Origin: a virus
Virus record (IMG/VR): IMGVR_UViG_3300049740_000023
Span: 1 to 20,951 of that record
Direction: 5' to 3' (one strand)
DNA: 20,951 nucleotides
Shown here: positions 1 to 8,201 of the stretch, in pieces
Layout: every line of letters starts with the position of its first letter
Position numbering within the stretch: the first letter of the stretch is position 1
Translations under genes and position numbers: made by a program
The notes under the pieces: generated by a model
Databases searched by the model: none
Seen by the model: only the letters and a program-made list of their open reading frames with translations
What the model was told of the DNA's origin: nothing

Positions 1-494
1 CCTGACTTAAGAGCTTGAACAAAACTGTTCTGTTGAGCTCCTACTAAAACAGGAGATACTTCCCAGACTTTTACATCTTGCAATACTCTTACAGGTACTT
101 CCTCTCCTTTAGAATCTATATGAGATGCTTTTTCTGATTTCATTACTTGAAACCCATAACTAAATTGTTGCATATCTTGCATAGCCTTTACAGTTTCATA
201 AGCTTCTTTTCCTGATTCAGTATTTAAAAAATAACCCTTAAACACAGCTTTTTGATTATCTGTTTCTATAACACCTCTACCAATGACCTTACTCCAATCA
301 TGATTCCATACTAATGGCACTTTGTTGCCTGTATATCCTGATCTAAGAGCATTGGCTTTAGTTACATCATTATCTGAATCTATAGTGTCAAATAATGAAA
401 AAACTGCCTCTATGTATCTTGTATCTCCATCCTCTTTAAGCTCAATAGGAGCATTCTTATAGGATAAGTTCTCTGGTCTATCTATTTCATTCAT
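1..494 (-). CDS. Prohead (head maturation) protease, HK97 family, 3' end outside window
   Basis: This serine protease should cleave the scaffold/delta region of the major capsid protein during head assembly. About 164 residues are visible before the left edge cuts the gene. The segment VPLVWNHDW places the expected catalytic histidine at residue 65, and QFSYGF places the nucleophile serine at residue 112. Near the visible end, VWEVSPVLVGA is the usual conserved block of this family. The ATG at 492-494 overlaps the portal stop by eight bases and has a GAGG Shine-Dalgarno about seven bases upstream. The order large terminase, portal, protease is canonical, so the major capsid protein gene is expected just left of the window. 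Family assignment rests on motifs and position. No frameshift or missing catalytic residue is seen. Confidence 0.9.
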   Translation of the reverse strand, partial: MNEIDRPENLSYKNAPIELKEDGDTRYIEAVFSLFDTIDSDNDVTKANALRSGYTGNKVPLVWNHDWSKVIGRGVIETDNQKAVFKGYFLNTESGKEAYETVKAMQDMQQFSYGFQVMKSEKASHIDSKGEEVPVRVLQDVKVWEVSPVLVGAQQNSFVQALKS

Positions 495-3477
495 CTATTA
501 CCTCAATATAAGCTTCTGTACATCTACAATTAGCTATCAAACTAATTGGAGCATTAGGATCTCTAGGAGCATCCAACTTAATACCATTATACAGATAAAA
601 ACTATTCAGAGGAACTCTTTGATTGTCTAGCTCAAAATGTGCTTCTCTGACTTTTCCATCTCTATAACTGATCCACTCTTTTTCTAAAGTCTTGCCTGTA
701 GCTTTAGCAGCTCTTTGCTGACTCCAAGATGCAACTTTACCAACTTCTGTTCTAGCTATATTCTTAGCTCTACCTAAGTTCTGTCCTCCTAGTACTGTAT
801 TGATTCTTTTAGCTAACTCATTAAAAAACTTATCTCCATCAGGAGTACCTGCAACAGGATTAACTATTCCAAGCTCCTCAAACTCTTTTATTGTCTTTGT
901 TATCTGTGTAGTAATTCTTTTCTTTGTAGTTGCATTTAAGTCATTCATTACCTTTTTAGCATTATCTTGCACAAAGTTAGCTGCTTGTGAATCTTGAAAT
1001 AAAGATCTAACCTCAGCAGGAACTTCTCTTTGTCCTCTGTAGAAGCCACCCTCAACAACTTTCTTTATAGTTCTACCCTCTGGAAGTAAGCCTGATAAAG
1101 TTCCAAATACAGTTCTTATTGCTTGTTCCTCATCAATCTGTACTCCTAAATCAACAGGATCTGCTGCTTTAAAATTTTCTTGTGCAGGAAAGAGATTATC
1201 CCAAGTTCTTACTGACATATCATCCCCAAGAGAATAAAACAATGGAAGTAACTCTTTATCAAACTTAGATTCATTTAAGAATATATCTACATTAGTTTCT
1301 AGTGCAGATAAATCATGACTAGCTTTTGCAACATTAGATAGCCCTCTCCTTTGTCTGTTTAATTCTTTTGCATAAATATTAGACATATACTCACTCCAAG
1401 CATTCTCTAATCCATTTATAGCTTTCCAGAGTTCTTTCTTTTCTATCTCTGTTCTGTAATGTTTAACAGTAGGAAGTCCTAGTATCTTTACTGTTGGCTC
1501 TTGCCATCCATACAATGGATAATTAAAACTTTTATTTTCTTTTACCTTATCTGCTTCTTTAGTTGCCCAATTAGCAGCTCTCATTTTATTACTCTTAGAT
1601 ATATCTCCACCCCATAACAACCAAGCTACCTGCCCTGCTGTTGGTCTATCACTATCTCCATTTAGGTAATCATTGGCTTTCTCTGAATCTAAATCTCCCT
1701 CATGCCTAGCAAACCAAGCTGACATTCTTACAACTTTGTTATCACTAATCTTTCCACTAGCCATCTCTCTGGCTTCTCTCTTTGTTTTATCTGTTAAGCC
1801 ACTACCTGCAAACTCTAAGAGATCTAATCCTCTTTGTGCATTCTTTTGTATATAACTAGGAACTTTATCTACCTTAGTTTCTACTTCTAAATCTGTTTCT
1901 TTCTTTGTGCTTTTAGGATGCCCCTCTGGTAGCAAATCTGTATCAAAAGCTCTATTTGGAAACTTACCAGAACTTAATGCTTTTATAAAAGTGTTTACTC
2001 TGGCTAATGCCCATTGATCACTAGAATTTACATTTGGTCTAACTGATTGAGGATTAGTATTATAAGCTCCTACTCCTCTTTCAAAGACTTGTCTAAGCAT
2101 TGAGAAAGTAGCTCTATACTTTGGATCTTTGTCATTGTGTTCTGTTACTTTATCTCTTAAGATACCCTCTATTCTTTTAGATACAGCTTTCTCCTCAATG
2201 TCCTCTGATGTTTCTGCTTGATACATTGTTACTTCATCTCCCTCAACAGGAACTTCTGCAACCATCATATTTCTTATAAAGTAATCTCCATCATCTAAAG
2301 CAGGTAACTGATTAGCTTGTCTAGCTTCATTCACAGTTACAAACCCTGCATTGAATCCTGTTACTACTCTCTGCATAGTTGCATCCTCATCTTGAGATAA
2401 AGCTCTTACATCAGCAAGATCATATTTGAAGCAGTAGTCTGCATTGTCCTCAAAATCTTGTAGTAATAATTGTTTAGTAAATTCATTTGCAAAGTGATTC
2501 CACATTGGAATAAGTTTTTGCTCTGTAAAAAACTCTCTAAGCTCTTTTGCATTAGAGTATGTTGCTCTCTCTAGTCCTGCACCTAATCCTGCTAATATTG
2601 CAGGAACACCAAGCACAGCAGATATTCTCTCCTCATTGATGTATCTAAGTTTGCCTATTTCTAGATCTTTAGGGCTAAATGAAAGAGTTTTTATATCTAC
2701 TTCTCCACCAGATATAACTAATGGTCTGCCTCTATTCTCTCCTCCAAATCTCCTACCAAATACCTCAGCTATATTCTCTGCTTCATCACTTGTCATAGAT
2801 AGATCATTCTTTGGAGATATAACAACACTAGGAACACCTGTGTTCTTAACTAATGCTGCTCCCATCTGTGAAGCTGCTGCATCTCCTAATACTTCAACCA
2901 TTACTGATCTAAGAGGAGAAAGTCCTCTCCTGTGATTTCTAGGATCTATTCTCTCTCTAAGGTGTATCATATCCTCTGGCAATATACTCATAGTGTTGCC
3001 TTTTTGCTTATATTCATATTTAGTTATTAATTGTTCTGTATTGCCTTTTACTTCTACCATCTCTGGTAGTAGTGGGATAAGTTGAACTACAGCTCCTGCA
3101 TCATTTCTAAGCTTTAAGATAAAAGCATCTCCAGATACAGCTACAGAAGTAACAATATAGTTATTCATAAGAGAAGCTGTCATATTTGGATTAGGATTCT
3201 CTAAAAGTATTGCAGCAGGATGCTTATCTATATACTCATCTCCCTCTTGTGTCTTTAAATATACTTTAAGAGGTGGCTCACTAAAAGCTGTACCAAGTAC
3301 ATTTAAACAAGCAAGAGCTGCTGAGTTACCCTCTGGAGACATTTGATTAACTCCACTAAAATAACCTGCATCAGTATTAAATGGAAATACTACTTGTGAT
3401 GTTGGATACTGCCCAGATTTCTTTTCTGTTTGAACTTCCTGAGCAAAGAAGCCTCTAATATTATCTCTTATTCCCAA
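487..3477 (-). CDS. Portal protein fused to extra domains and a C-terminal MuF-like head morphogenesis domain
   Basis: At 996 residues this is more than twice a usual HK97-type portal. Residues 1-410 look like the portal itself, which forms the dodecameric DNA-entry ring at one capsid vertex. Residues about 440-525 contain LRQVFERGVGAY and end near LLPEGHP. Residues about 539-645 contain VPSYIQKNAQRGL, MSAWFARH and QVAWLLWGG. I recall both blocks as recurring but uncharacterised modules of environmental phage proteins. Residues about 650-860 are mostly helical and not recognised. Residues about 880-990 resemble Mu gpF/SPP1 gp7, with IARTEV and a terminal NCRC at 983-986. The start is TTG, directly after the large-terminase TAA, with GGAG about ten bases upstream. 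The next in-frame ATG is residue 46 and would remove part of the portal. Portal-MuF fusion is known, but two inserted modules are unusual. Confidence 0.9.
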   Translation of the reverse strand: MGIRDNIRGFFAQEVQTEKKSGQYPTSQVVFPFNTDAGYFSGVNQMSPEGNSAALACLNVLGTAFSEPPLKVYLKTQEGDEYIDKHPAAILLENPNPNMTASLMNNYIVTSVAVSGDAFILKLRNDAGAVVQLIPLLPEMVEVKGNTEQLITKYEYKQKGNTMSILPEDMIHLRERIDPRNHRRGLSPLRSVMVEVLGDAAASQMGAALVKNTGVPSVVISPKNDLSMTSDEAENIAEVFGRRFGGENRGRPLVISGGEVDIKTLSFSPKDLEIGKLRYINEERISAVLGVPAILAGLGAGLERATYSNAKELREFFTEQKLIPMWNHFANEFTKQLLLQDFEDNADYCFKYDLADVRALSQDEDATMQRVVTGFNAGFVTVNEARQANQLPALDDGDYFIRNMMVAEVPVEGDEVTMYQAETSEDIEEKAVSKRIEGILRDKVTEHNDKDPKYRATFSMLRQVFERGVGAYNTNPQSVRPNVNSSDQWALARVNTFIKALSSGKFPNRAFDTDLLPEGHPKSTKKETDLEVETKVDKVPSYIQKNAQRGLDLLEFAGSGLTDKTKREAREMASGKISDNKVVRMSAWFARHEGDLDSEKANDYLNGDSDRPTAGQVAWLLWGGDISKSNKMRAANWATKEADKVKENKSFNYPLYGWQEPTVKILGLPTVKHYRTEIEKKELWKAINGLENAWSEYMSNIYAKELNRQRRGLSNVAKASHDLSALETNVDIFLNESKFDKELLPLFYSLGDDMSVRTWDNLFPAQENFKAADPVDLGVQIDEEQAIRTVFGTLSGLLPEGRTIKKVVEGGFYRGQREVPAEVRSLFQDSQAANFVQDNAKKVMNDLNATTKKRITTQITKTIKEFEELGIVNPVAGTPDGDKFFNELAKRINTVLGGQNLGRAKNIARTEVGKVASWSQQRAAKATGKTLEKEWISYRDGKVREAHFELDNQRVPLNSFYLYNGIKLDAPRDPNAPISLIANCRCTEAYIEVIDE

Positions 3478-4707
3478 TTAAGTAACACTCCAATTTGTTT
3501 TTCTAACTATTCCAAACCTAGCTGCATAAGCTAAGGCATCCACCATATCATCATGAGATCCAGAGGATGGAAAGCTAGTTAATTCTCTTTCAAATTCTAC
3601 AAGCCATTTAGCATTTTTCAAAAACCATATAGTGCCATTTTCTACACCTGCTGCAGCAGGAACAGCTCTAGCAGTTTTACTTTTATCTGCTTTTAAGTTC
3701 CTTATGGGCAAACCCTGCCTCCTAGCCATCTGAATAATTCCTAAACCAAAACTAGAATCCTCCACTCCCAACCAAGACATATTGTATTCATCAATCTTTG
3801 CTTCTATCTGTGGGAGTAACTCTGGAGCTTCTAATCTAGCTCTGAATACATCCATTACTAAAAGCTTACCACTAGGAGTAGTTCCAACTGTTATTATTAC
3901 AGAATAATCAGCAGTTTCTTTAATGCTTAAAGCTGTGTCCATAGTGCCAAAGATAGATAGTTCAGAATGCTTAACAACTTCATCTCCTAAGATATATTCT
4001 GGATCATCTCCTGCAATAGTGTCATAGTACTTAAACCACTCTCTTTTAAACATGTGTCCTACCTCTGTAAATTCTGCTAAGAACTCTTGAGCATATACCA
4101 TAGAGCCTAACTCCTCTCTGGCTTGAAACAACTCCTCTGGCATTATATTAGGATTAGATTCTGTTGGATAATGATGTACTTTCCAATCATCTTTTAATTT
4201 AGCATTCTCATAAAGCTCATAAAACCAATTCATCCCATTAGGAGTAGATATAAATAAAGCCTGTCCTAAACTATCAGATAATATTGGTCTAACTGTTTCC
4301 CATGTTTCTTTAGATTGATAAGCAGCTTCATCAAATACAATTAAACTTAATCCACCTGCACCTCTTAATCTTTCAGGCTTATCAGCAGACTTTATTTGTA
4401 TAGATCCACCATTACTAAACTCTATTCTTTTTTCTACTTCTCTTATTGTTATATATTCCTCTGGAAATTGCCTAGCAAGTGATTTCATAACCCTAAATGA
4501 ATCCATAGCTTGAGGATATACAGGAAAGATAACCCAAACCTTTTCTCCTGCCATAGCCTTTTCAAAAGATGCAACAATACTAAGGCTTGTTTTACCCCAC
4601 CTCCTACCTGCTACACAGACATTAAATCTATTATGTTTAAGAGCTTTTAACACTTCTATTTGTTTTTCATGTAAAGCTGGTGGCTTTGCTTGAATAACTT
4701 TTGTCAT
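3478..4707 (-). CDS. Terminase large subunit (packaging ATPase and nuclease)
   Basis: This is the motor that translocates DNA through the portal and cuts concatemers. The N-terminal ATPase shows Walker A AGRRWGKT (33-40) and Walker B LIVFDE (122-127), with the coupling motif FISTP near 152-156. The C-terminal RNase H-like nuclease has the acidic residues expected for two-metal catalysis: Asp257 in GTMDTALS, Glu316/Asp317 in GVEDSS, and the SHDDMVDALAYA block around 384-395. Its length of 409 residues is on the short side but contains both domains. Its ATG overlaps the small-subunit stop (ATGA), and its TAA touches the portal TTG, so packaging genes are translationally coupled. No gap or intein is seen. 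Confidence 0.95.
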   Translation of the reverse strand: MTKVIQAKPPALHEKQIEVLKALKHNRFNVCVAGRRWGKTSLSIVASFEKAMAGEKVWVIFPVYPQAMDSFRVMKSLARQFPEEYITIREVEKRIEFSNGGSIQIKSADKPERLRGAGGLSLIVFDEAAYQSKETWETVRPILSDSLGQALFISTPNGMNWFYELYENAKLKDDWKVHHYPTESNPNIMPEELFQAREELGSMVYAQEFLAEFTEVGHMFKREWFKYYDTIAGDDPEYILGDEVVKHSELSIFGTMDTALSIKETADYSVIITVGTTPSGKLLVMDVFRARLEAPELLPQIEAKIDEYNMSWLGVEDSSFGLGIIQMARRQGLPIRNLKADKSKTARAVPAAAGVENGTIWFLKNAKWLVEFERELTSFPSSGSHDDMVDALAYAARFGIVRKTNWSVT

Positions 4708-5189
4708 TTCTCTGTTTTATTTTCCCAATCCCAAGCCATCTGGATAGTTGGAGGCATAACAATATTTACATTCTGACTAGAAACTCCTCTAGCTTCTCTT
4801 TCTAATTCTGATGCTGTTATAAAGAATCTAACTAAATCTCCTGCATCTAACTCAGATAAATCCATCCCCTGTAACTTTTGAGCTGCTTTAGCCTGTAGAT
4901 TTCTAGCAACCCTAATCTGCCTTTCATTCATTTCCTCAATATCTCTAATAGCTAGTTCTCTTTTAATAATGTCTAAATAATCTATATAAGCTAATATTCT
5001 TTCTTGCCAAAAGAACTTTCTAGCCCATTTCTCTATTTGTGTCTTACTTTTACCTAATTCTTGTCCAACCCCTCTATAGGATCTATTTTCCATATCTCTG
5101 TACACAACAAAAGCTTCAAAAGCCTTAGCACTCTCTCCTGTTTGTCTTTCCCATAGTTCAGGTATATCTAAAGAATTTATATCAACCAT
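4704..5189 (-). CDS. Terminase small subunit
   Basis: This is a probable DNA-recognition subunit of the packaging enzyme, 161 residues long. The first third has a helix-turn-helix type segment around residues 35-65 (SYRGVGQELGKSKTQIEKW), which in this family binds the packaging site. The middle is strongly helical and charged, fitting the oligomerisation region. The C-terminal tail ends in a short segment with tryptophans that may contact the large subunit. The gene lies directly upstream of the large subunit with a four-base overlap, and its ATG sits eight bases inside the end of the ParB-methyltransferase gene. The call rests on position and the HTH pattern, since small subunits are poorly conserved. 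A plain DNA-binding regulator is a less likely alternative. Confidence 0.77.
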   Translation of the reverse strand: MVDINSLDIPELWERQTGESAKAFEAFVVYRDMENRSYRGVGQELGKSKTQIEKWARKFFWQERILAYIDYLDIIKRELAIRDIEEMNERQIRVARNLQAKAAQKLQGMDLSELDAGDLVRFFITASELEREARGVSSQNVNIVMPPTIQMAWDWENKTEK

Positions 5190-6369
5190 TAATTAATTCT
5201 GCTTTCTGCTCTGTTAAATTTTCCCATCTCTCTATTATGACATCACAATAAGCAGGATCTAACTCCATTAATAAGGATTCTCTATTAAGTTTTTCTGATG
5301 CAAGTAAAACTGAGCCTGAGCCACCATATAAATCTAAAACTATATCATTTTCTTTAGAATATTTATTTAATATCCATTCTGATAAACCTATAGGCTTCTG
5401 TGTTGGATGGTGTCTTTTTTTATCAAATTCTAAGTTAGTACCATAAATTCCTGCCCATCTGTACCTGATAATTTCTCTTTTATGTTTTTTATGTGAATAA
5501 CATATTTCAAAACCTGAGCCATACATTTTATCAAATTGTTCATCTATTCTTTTATCCCAAACTAATATAGATCCATTATTCTTATTTATTATATATTCTG
5601 CAAAGTAATCAAAACCCCATACAAATATTTCTTTAGCATTTATATCAAAAATTGTAGTTATTAATTCAGGCTTAAAGTCCTCATTATCTCCTATAACATT
5701 CTTATATTTAGTTCCTACATTACTTACACTTTTACTATCAAATTTTCCAATAATATTAGAAAAATCAGTATCTAAATACATTCCATAAGGAGGATCAGTT
5801 AATATAATATCTATTTTTTTATCTTGTATTAATTTATTTTTATCTTCTTGTTTAGTAGCATCTCCACATAATAAATAATGATTACCTAGCTTATACATAT
5901 CTCCTAACTTAGTTTTAGGCTCTACAGGAAGTTCTATCTCTTGTTCCTCCTCTAGCTCATCATCAAAGCCAATTAAATCAAATAAATCATCCTCACTAAA
6001 TCCTGTTGAGTCCATAAGCTCAGGAACACTAGAAACCTCACTTAATAAATCAGCTAATAAATCATTATCATAAGAGCCTAGTTCTGCTGTTCTATTATCT
6101 GCTAATGCAAAGGCTTTAGCTGTTAATTCATCATCATCTGTTATAACTACAGCTATTTCATCCCAACCTAATTGTCTAGCAGCTGCAAGTTGATGATTCC
6201 CTGCAATAACTACATGATCAGTTGTTGCCACAATAGGCTTTCTCTGCCCAAATTGTTTATAAGATTTAGCTACTGCCTCAACATCTCCCTGTCTAGGATT
6301 ACCCTCTAAAAAACTTAATTTGTCTATATTAATAGCTAAAGATTGCAAAGAATGGTGGATATTATTCAT
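5182..6369 (-). CDS. ParB-like domain fused to beta-class N6-adenine/N4-cytosine DNA methyltransferase
   Basis: This is a two-domain protein of 395 residues. Residues about 12-110 are a ParB/Srx-like domain with GNPRQ (23-27) and VIAGNHQLAAARQLGWDEI (54-72). An acidic linker of about 35 residues follows. The methyltransferase spans about 155-390: catalytic motif IV DPPYG at 192-196, HPTQKP at 321-326 and the AdoMet-binding motif I DLYGGSGS at 346-353. Motif IV preceding motif I defines the beta class. DPPY favours adenine as target, but N4-cytosine cannot be excluded. No restriction partner is adjacent, so it is probably an orphan enzyme that protects phage DNA. Its position just before the terminase genes is common for this fusion in phages. 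The chosen ATG (6367-6369) lacks an obvious Shine-Dalgarno. Confidence 0.93.
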   Translation of the reverse strand: MNNIHHSLQSLAINIDKLSFLEGNPRQGDVEAVAKSYKQFGQRKPIVATTDHVVIAGNHQLAAARQLGWDEIAVVITDDDELTAKAFALADNRTAELGSYDNDLLADLLSEVSSVPELMDSTGFSEDDLFDLIGFDDELEEEQEIELPVEPKTKLGDMYKLGNHYLLCGDATKQEDKNKLIQDKKIDIILTDPPYGMYLDTDFSNIIGKFDSKSVSNVGTKYKNVIGDNEDFKPELITTIFDINAKEIFVWGFDYFAEYIINKNNGSILVWDKRIDEQFDKMYGSGFEICYSHKKHKREIIRYRWAGIYGTNLEFDKKRHHPTQKPIGLSEWILNKYSKENDIVLDLYGGSGSVLLASEKLNRESLLMELDPAYCDVIIERWENLTEQKAELING

Positions 6370-6390
6370 AAAATACAGTTTAACAGTAGT

Positions 6391-6489
6391 TTAAGATTTA
6401 TTTAAGCATTTAGGGCATAATACAGAATCATTATCCCAATAAGGTTGTAAACATTCATCACAATCTCTTGTATAAATATAATCTGTCAA
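6391..6489 (-). CDS. Candidate 32-residue zinc-ribbon-like microprotein
   Basis: The reading frame starts with TTG directly after an in-frame TAA and ends with TAA. The product has two CxxC pairs, Cys10/Cys13 (RDCDEC) and Cys25/Cys28 (LCPKC), spaced as in a small zinc ribbon, with a tryptophan between them. It fills most of a gap between the ParB-methyltransferase and the next microgene. The Shine-Dalgarno is weak (AAAAGAT), so expression is uncertain. I see no homologue by eye. The case rests on the paired cysteines, the fit in the gap and the habit of this phage to carry similar small Cys-pair proteins (9202-9378, 12328-12450). Confidence 0.5.
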   Translation of the reverse strand: MTDYIYTRDCDECLQPYWDNDSVLCPKCLNKS

Positions 6490-6508
6490 TTATCTTTTAT
6501 TTTAGAAA

Positions 6509-6613
6509 TCATATCTTACAGGCATCTCCACAATCATCTGTAAATTCTTGTGAAGTATCTACAAAAACAGGATTATCAGTTATAAAATTATCAGGTAATT
6601 CAAATTCTCCCAC
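6509..6613 (-). CDS. Candidate 34-residue acidic microprotein
   Basis: The frame has a GTG start at 6611-6613, two bases beyond the stop of the upstream coiled-coil membrane gene, and ends with TGA. An AGGTGG run about eight bases before the GTG could act as Shine-Dalgarno. The peptide is acidic, without a hydrophobic segment, and ends in a CGDACKI tail with two cysteines. It is not recognised. Support comes from tight packing and the plausible ribosome binding site only, and it could be a chance frame. Confidence 0.42.
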   Translation of the reverse strand: MGEFELPDNFITDNPVFVDTSQEFTDDCGDACKI

Positions 6614-6615
6614 TA

Positions 6616-6828
6616 TTAACCACCTAGCTTTATAAGCACTTCAGTTATAGCTGAATTTAATTCTCTTTCTCTTAAAGCTAAATCAACAATAGATTGCTCT
6701 AACTTATCTATTTGTACTTTAGAAACTGCTACTTGTTGCTGTAAATCATTAACTGTTTTAAATAGCCAACCTACTAAAGCTGCTAATCCTCCCTGTAAAA
6801 TTTGATTAAGATTAATTGTTGCTTTCAT
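6616..6828 (-). CDS. Small membrane protein with coiled coil
   Basis: This 70-residue product has a hydrophobic stretch around residues 10-25 (ILQGGLAALVGWLF) followed by a heptad-like helix to about residue 60 (VNDLQQQVAVSKVQIDKLE). This is the shape of small phage proteins that sit in the inner membrane with a cytoplasmic or periplasmic coiled coil. Its ATG overlaps the stop of the next gene upstream in a TAATG junction, so the two are probably co-translated and may act as a pair. A lysis-related role (accessory holin or antiholin) is possible, but no holin family motif is seen. Function is not assigned. Confidence 0.65.
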   Translation of the reverse strand: MKATINLNQILQGGLAALVGWLFKTVNDLQQQVAVSKVQIDKLEQSIVDLALRERELNSAITEVLIKLGG

Positions 6829-7016
6829 TACATTACATTATTAATTAACACTACTAAAGCAGAAACAGCAACAATCCAACCAGAAAGCTCTGATCTTGAT
6901 ATTTTTTGATTAACTTTCTCATGCACTTGATCTATTCTTAAATTAATTTTTTCCTGATTAGAAAGAATTAAAATTAATAAATCTTTATTAGACATTCCAT
7001 TGTTACCATCTGCCAT
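6828..7016 (-). CDS. XhlA-like small membrane protein (possible holin accessory)
   Basis: This is a 62-residue protein. Residues about 9-45 form a charged amphipathic helix (LILSNQEKINLRIDQV), and residues 46-62 form a C-terminal hydrophobic segment (WIVAVSALVVLI). Coiled coil first and a single C-terminal membrane anchor is the layout of XhlA-type proteins, which assist holins in some Gram-positive phages. The similarity is architectural, not a clear sequence match. An alternative start is Met8. The gene follows the upstream stop closely, and its own stop is fused with the next ATG. A second holin candidate lies at 12118-12327, so this pair may modulate lysis or do something unrelated at the membrane. 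Confidence 0.6.
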   Translation of the reverse strand: MADGNNGMSNKDLLILILSNQEKINLRIDQVHEKVNQKISRSELSGWIVAVSALVVLINNVM

Positions 7017-7020
7017 AACT

Positions 7021-7236
7021 CTAATGTACAGGCAAAATACAAAATAATGAAATTCTAATTGGCTCTTTTGTGTTGTTTTCTAGTACCCATGCAGAAATTT
7101 TATTATTAGCAAATAATTGAATTGTGCCATATTTCCAGAGTACCTTTTTTGTCTGTGGATCTATAATCCTTAAATCTGTAGGAATTACAAACTTAACTTT
7201 TTGATGCTTCTTGTATTCAATGTTCTGGTATATCAT
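7021..7236 (-). CDS. Hypothetical protein (about 71 residues)
   Basis: This small basic protein is rich in alternating hydrophobic and polar residues, suggesting a compact beta fold (KFVIPTDLRII, GTIQLFANNKISAWVLE). There is no signal peptide, membrane segment or known motif. The start is uncertain: ATG at 7234-7236 follows a GGGG run immediately, while an in-frame TTG two codons earlier (7240-7242) has an AGAG at better spacing. Either start overlaps the end of the upstream gene by about 20-26 bases, as is usual in this operon. Not recognised. Confidence 0.65.
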   Translation of the reverse strand: MIYQNIEYKKHQKVKFVIPTDLRIIDPQTKKVLWKYGTIQLFANNKISAWVLENNTKEPIRISLFCILPVH

Positions 7237-7648
7237 CCCCAAACATTTCTCTGTAGTGCATTTTTTTAGCAGCTCTCCTGTAGTTATGAGGATCTAGTGC
7301 CTCTCTTAGTAGTTTATTCTCATCATCTTTTAAATTAGTGTAAAAAATATGTAAAAAATTATAAAGAGTTTCAACAGTTTCATCTATAACAGTTGCACTT
7401 CCTAGCTCTGTCATAGTGTTTATATCAAATCTATCTCCCTTATTTAACACAATCTCTACAAGTGTTTGCATACCTTTAAGCATCATAGAGAAAGTTACTC
7501 CACCCTGACTTGTACCAAACAATGGATGTTCTTTTGTGCCATCAATCTCTTTTATATTTTCAATCTTATCTATTAAGGTATGTTCAGAATTAATCAACAT
7601 TATGATGGCTCTATAGCCATAATTTATCTCATCAGCAGCATATTCCAT
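7217..7648 (-). CDS. Hypothetical helical protein (143 residues)
   Basis: The sequence looks almost wholly alpha-helical, with a central stretch (VTFSMMLKGMQTLVEIVL, about residues 51-68) that is amphipathic rather than membrane-spanning. The C-terminal end is basic then acidic (NYRRAAKKMHYREMF). There are no catalytic motifs or cysteine pairs. The ATG has a strong Shine-Dalgarno (AAGAGGT, five bases before), and the start overlaps the preceding gene by 17 bases. It belongs to the accessory operon, and neighbours give no functional clue beyond early or middle expression. Confidence 0.7.
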   Translation of the reverse strand: MEYAADEINYGYRAIIMLINSEHTLIDKIENIKEIDGTKEHPLFGTSQGGVTFSMMLKGMQTLVEIVLNKGDRFDINTMTELGSATVIDETVETLYNFLHIFYTNLKDDENKLLREALDPHNYRRAAKKMHYREMFGDDIPEH

Positions 7649-8201
7649 TTTTACCTCTTAAATTTACATTTCTTTGAGCCATTGGAATTCTACCATTACC
7701 CTGCTCCATAATATCTAAGTGATTTTCTAAGCAATCACAGAAGTTTCTATCTAACAACTCTTTATAGAGATGATGAACTTGTTTTATTGGTATTTTATAA
7801 GATTTTTCTCCAGAGCTTAAATTAACTTTATGTGATTCATTAATTTCCTCTATATCTATGCCAATAAATCTATTAGGAATACAATTTAAAAATATTAGCC
7901 CAGATTTTGTGTTTCTATCTTGTGCTTTTTTTCTTAAATTGTTTATTTTACTTGCTGAAATCCATAAATTACTTATGTAATCTTTGCTAAAATTATGCCA
8001 ATAACCAACAACCTGTAACTCCATAACATAGAGATTATCTAGTATTTTACAAATATAATCCTCTGCAAAGTCCTCCTGATCTTTTATAACTTGCCATTGA
8101 TTAGATTCACAGACTTTATTAAAAAATGGTCTAGCTTTTCTAACATCATAAAGATCATATTCCTCTGCTTTGAAATCTCTCCTGTTATTAGCATTAACCA
8201 T
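7632..8201 (-). CDS. Hypothetical protein, possibly nuclease-like
   Basis: This 189-residue protein follows the first C5 methyltransferase gene. Residues about 48-63 (a helix, then YVMELQVVG) followed by a helix and a beta-strand (SGLIFLNCIPN) recall the core of PD-(D/E)XK nucleases, with Asp55 and Glu61-x-Gln63 as candidate metal ligands. The usual final lysine is replaced by glutamine, so this is only a suggestion. Pairing with a methyltransferase would make a restriction or DNA-processing role attractive. The C-terminus has scattered cysteines (NFCDCLEN and a terminal CC). I chose ATG at 8199-8201 over the TTG one codon upstream. It overlaps the methyltransferase stop by eight bases. Confidence 0.6.
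   Translation of the reverse strand: MVNANNRRDFKAEEYDLYDVRKARPFFNKVCESNQWQVIKDQEDFAEDYICKILDNLYVMELQVVGYWHNFSKDYISNLWISASKINNLRKKAQDRNTKSGLIFLNCIPNRFIGIDIEEINESHKVNLSSGEKSYKIPIKQVHHLYKELLDRNFCDCLENHLDIMEQGNGRIPMAQRNVNLRGKNGICC

Noticed and set aside
800-997. Open frames on the plus strand within the portal gene (also 1673-1855, 2636-2935) and within the tape measure gene (20215-20400)
   Set aside because: They lie antisense inside strongly supported genes, show no domain pattern, and the whole phage reads on the minus strand. They are shadows.
6460-6489. TTGACA near 6484-6489 (minus strand) as a -35 box
   Set aside because: No acceptable -10 box stands 16-18 bases downstream. The TTG also serves as start of a Cys-pair frame.
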